A stretch of 64,000 bases of DNA from Aselliscus stoliczkanus (taxonomy: Eukaryota; Chordata; Mammalia; Chiroptera; Hipposideridae), in contig CM066730.1 in assembly GCA_033961575.1 (NCBI GenBank), positions 153,787,523-153,851,522 of the forward strand. The letters are read 5' to 3'. The position numbers and the translations under genes were made by a program. Positions 62,355 to 64,000 of this stretch are shown in pieces. The notes below the pieces were generated by a model that ran no database searches, had not been told where the DNA came from, and saw nothing but the letters and a program-made list of their open reading frames with translations. Numbering within the stretch: position 1 is the first letter of the stretch; each line of letters starts with the position of its first letter.

Positions 62355-62560
62355 CAGCAGGCCCCAAAAATACTAACGTTTAAGAATCTGCCATGTGCCA
62401 GGCACTTTACATATTCCCAAACAATCCTACAAGGTAATTACTCTTACTCCTGTTTTATAGCTGAGGAAGGTAAAGTTCAGAGAGGATAGATAACTTGCTT
62501 GAGGTCACACAGTCAGAAGGTGGTAGTGCTGAAATTCTCAGGGACTCCAAAGCCCATGCA
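62355..62560 (-). repeat. MIR SINE, antisense
   Basis: AATCTGCCATGTGCCAGGCACTTTACAT, CTGTTTTATAGCTGAGGAAGG and GAGGTCACACAGTCAGAAGGTGG. Confidence 0.85.
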
Positions 62561-63092
62561 TACCACCTTTCTCAGAGTCAGGGTAAATCCTGGTAATTTA
62601 TATTCAGACTCTTTTTTCTTTTTAAAAATATATTCTTGAGCATTTATCCACCTTTAAAGGATAATGACAGTCTTTACTGAGAACATTCTAAAAAATATGC
62701 TATAGCTTCAAATGACAATCTCAAAATTGAATTTTCTAAAGTCCTGAGCTCTGGTAGCATGGCCAGAAGAAATATCCAGTCTCAGAAGGTGACCTTATGA
62801 AGGAGACAAATTTCATTTGAAAATATAAATTTCTAAGAGAAAAATAATTTTTTTGCATACTAAAATATTGCAGGTTGAATGATGTGATATTTATCTTAAA
62901 ATACTTCCGCATTAAAACAAAAAGACATTTAAAAAGTCTCTTGTTTGTACCTCTAGCAAATATAAGGGTCTCAAAGTAAAGTCTGGGAGTTCTTGATACC
63001 TTTTAAGATATATTGAAACCTAAAAACTGAATTCTGCCTGGAATTTCTTTCCAAATCTTGAATATGCTTTTTAAGATAGAATCACTAACTGG

Positions 63093-63097
63093 GGTGT

Positions 63098-63133
<36 letters not shown>

Positions 63134-63147
63134 ATATGTGCGTGTGT
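63093..63147. repeat. (GT)n microsatellite
   Basis: GTGTGTGTATGTGTGTG and further GT units, ending at CATATGTGCGTGTGTGATG. Confidence 0.92.
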
Positions 63148-63404
63148 GATGATATTAAGTGCCCCAGGCAAACTGTTTTTTGAATCCCACTGTAAATAGA
63201 CATAAGCAGATACTAATATGCCCTATCTGCCCTTATGTAGGTTTGCAAACTCTTCTTAGTTGGGCAATTTTCCCAAATAAAATATTTCTTTCCTATCATG
63301 TCCTCTTAAACACTGACACTGAACATAAGATTTTCTGTTAAAATATCTGGTCTTTTTGAAACAAATCTTAGGGGCTCTCCAAGGTTTTAAAAATTAGTAT
63401 CTCT

Positions 63405-63501
63405 GGGGCCAGCTGAGTGGTGCGGTGGTTGAGAGCTGGCCTGGGACGCCAGTGGCCCCGGTTCGGATCCCACATGTGAGGGCCAGTGACACTGCCCTCT
63501 T
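63405..63501 (+). mobile_element. tRNA-derived SINE, short form without poly(A)
   Basis: GGGGCCAGCTGAGTGGTGCGG head, B-box GGTTCGGATCCC, ending CACTGCCCTCTTATTTAG. The tail is lost. Confidence 0.85.
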
Positions 63502-64000
63502 ATTTAGACATGTTTTGAAGTGAACTCAACTACTCAATATTAAGGGAACAAAACAAAAACCCCTGAGCAACCCGGTTAGATGCCACAAAGGATAACCACC
63601 AACACTACTTATGAGAGGGCCCTGCCACTCAGTCAGGATCTAGGAACTCTTACTTAATGAGTATGATTATCTGATTTCCCGGTCTATGGCAGGTTAAAGA
63701 AGAAAATTAGAAAGGGACAGCGCCCGAAACGAAAAGTCATATTGGCAGTAGCAAGGATTATCAGCCTCACTGTGAGGGAAGAGACAAGAAAATTAGTTAA
63801 ATAAATAGCACAACTGCTGAGAAAGCAAAGCAGTCTCAGGCATCAGTACATGGCCCAGTGGCCGTAAGGCATTACTGAATTGTGACAGAAGACAGAAACG
63901 ACAGTATCATTATAAGGTGGTCTGTAACCTCTTTAGGAAGTAACAAACAGCCATTTTATAAATATTTTCAATAAAGTTAAAGTACAAAAGTACCTTACCC

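Overview
This is a vertebrate nuclear window, almost certainly from a bat. Three protein-coding loci are recognisable from their exons: the first coding exon of SMAP2 (minus strand, ATG at 19,660), the complete COL9A2 gene (plus strand, 38,797-53,285, 32 exons, 688 codons) and the last coding exon of ZMPSTE24 (minus strand, stop at 62,024). The gene order SMAP2 - COL9A2 - ZMPSTE24 matches the mammalian block on human chromosome 1p34. The bat assignment rests on roughly 18 copies of tRNA-derived SINEs (GGCCGGCCGAGTGGCGC heads, and a second family with GTGGCTCAGTTGGTTA heads). These look like the chiropteran Rhin/Ves-type families, so a rhinolophoid bat is my inference; the species is not provable from here.

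Layout. 1-19,553 is SMAP2 intron 1, full of SINE, LINE-1, MIR and MER5A copies, with no further SMAP2 exon recognised. 19,240-20,200 is the SMAP2 CpG-island promoter and 5' UTR, with GABPA/ETS, NRF1, GC-box and CCAAT motifs. 20,200-32,136 is intergenic, with an ERVL-MaLR element (MLT1-like LTR - internal - LTR, about 25.5-27.7 kb), LINE-1 pieces and a CTCF-like motif. 32,143-38,262 is a young endogenous retrovirus array on the minus strand with the structure LTR-internal-LTR-internal-LTR, flanked by a perfect 6-bp target duplication (GGCTTG). 38.4-39.5 kb is the COL9A2 CpG-island promoter and 38.8-53.9 kb is COL9A2. 53.9-60.5 kb is the tail-to-tail intergenic gap. 60.5-62.25 kb is the ZMPSTE24 3' UTR and last coding exon, and the remainder is ZMPSTE24 intron.

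The genes are not a functional operon. SMAP2 is an Arf GTPase-activating protein of the trans-Golgi/clathrin system, COL9A2 is the alpha-2 chain of cartilage type IX collagen, and ZMPSTE24 is the zinc metalloprotease that matures prelamin A. COL9A2 reads through cleanly: every exon has GT/AG boundaries, phases agree, and the total is one residue shorter than the human chain.

The most unusual item is the retroviral array. Each internal unit is only about 2.1-2.3 kb. It has a tRNA-Lys3-type primer-binding site, a polypurine tract, a splice donor right after the primer site, a short Gag matrix start, and fragments resembling an integrase C-terminus and an envelope tail. This is a non-autonomous, class II (betaretrovirus-like) deletion derivative. 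Between splice donor and gag start each unit carries a tandem array of a 40-bp repeat built around a short hairpin (9 copies in one unit, 5 in the other). The outer LTRs are nearly identical to each other, but the shared middle LTR is a distinct 412-bp variant. The array ends about 0.5 kb upstream of the COL9A2 start codon and points away from it.
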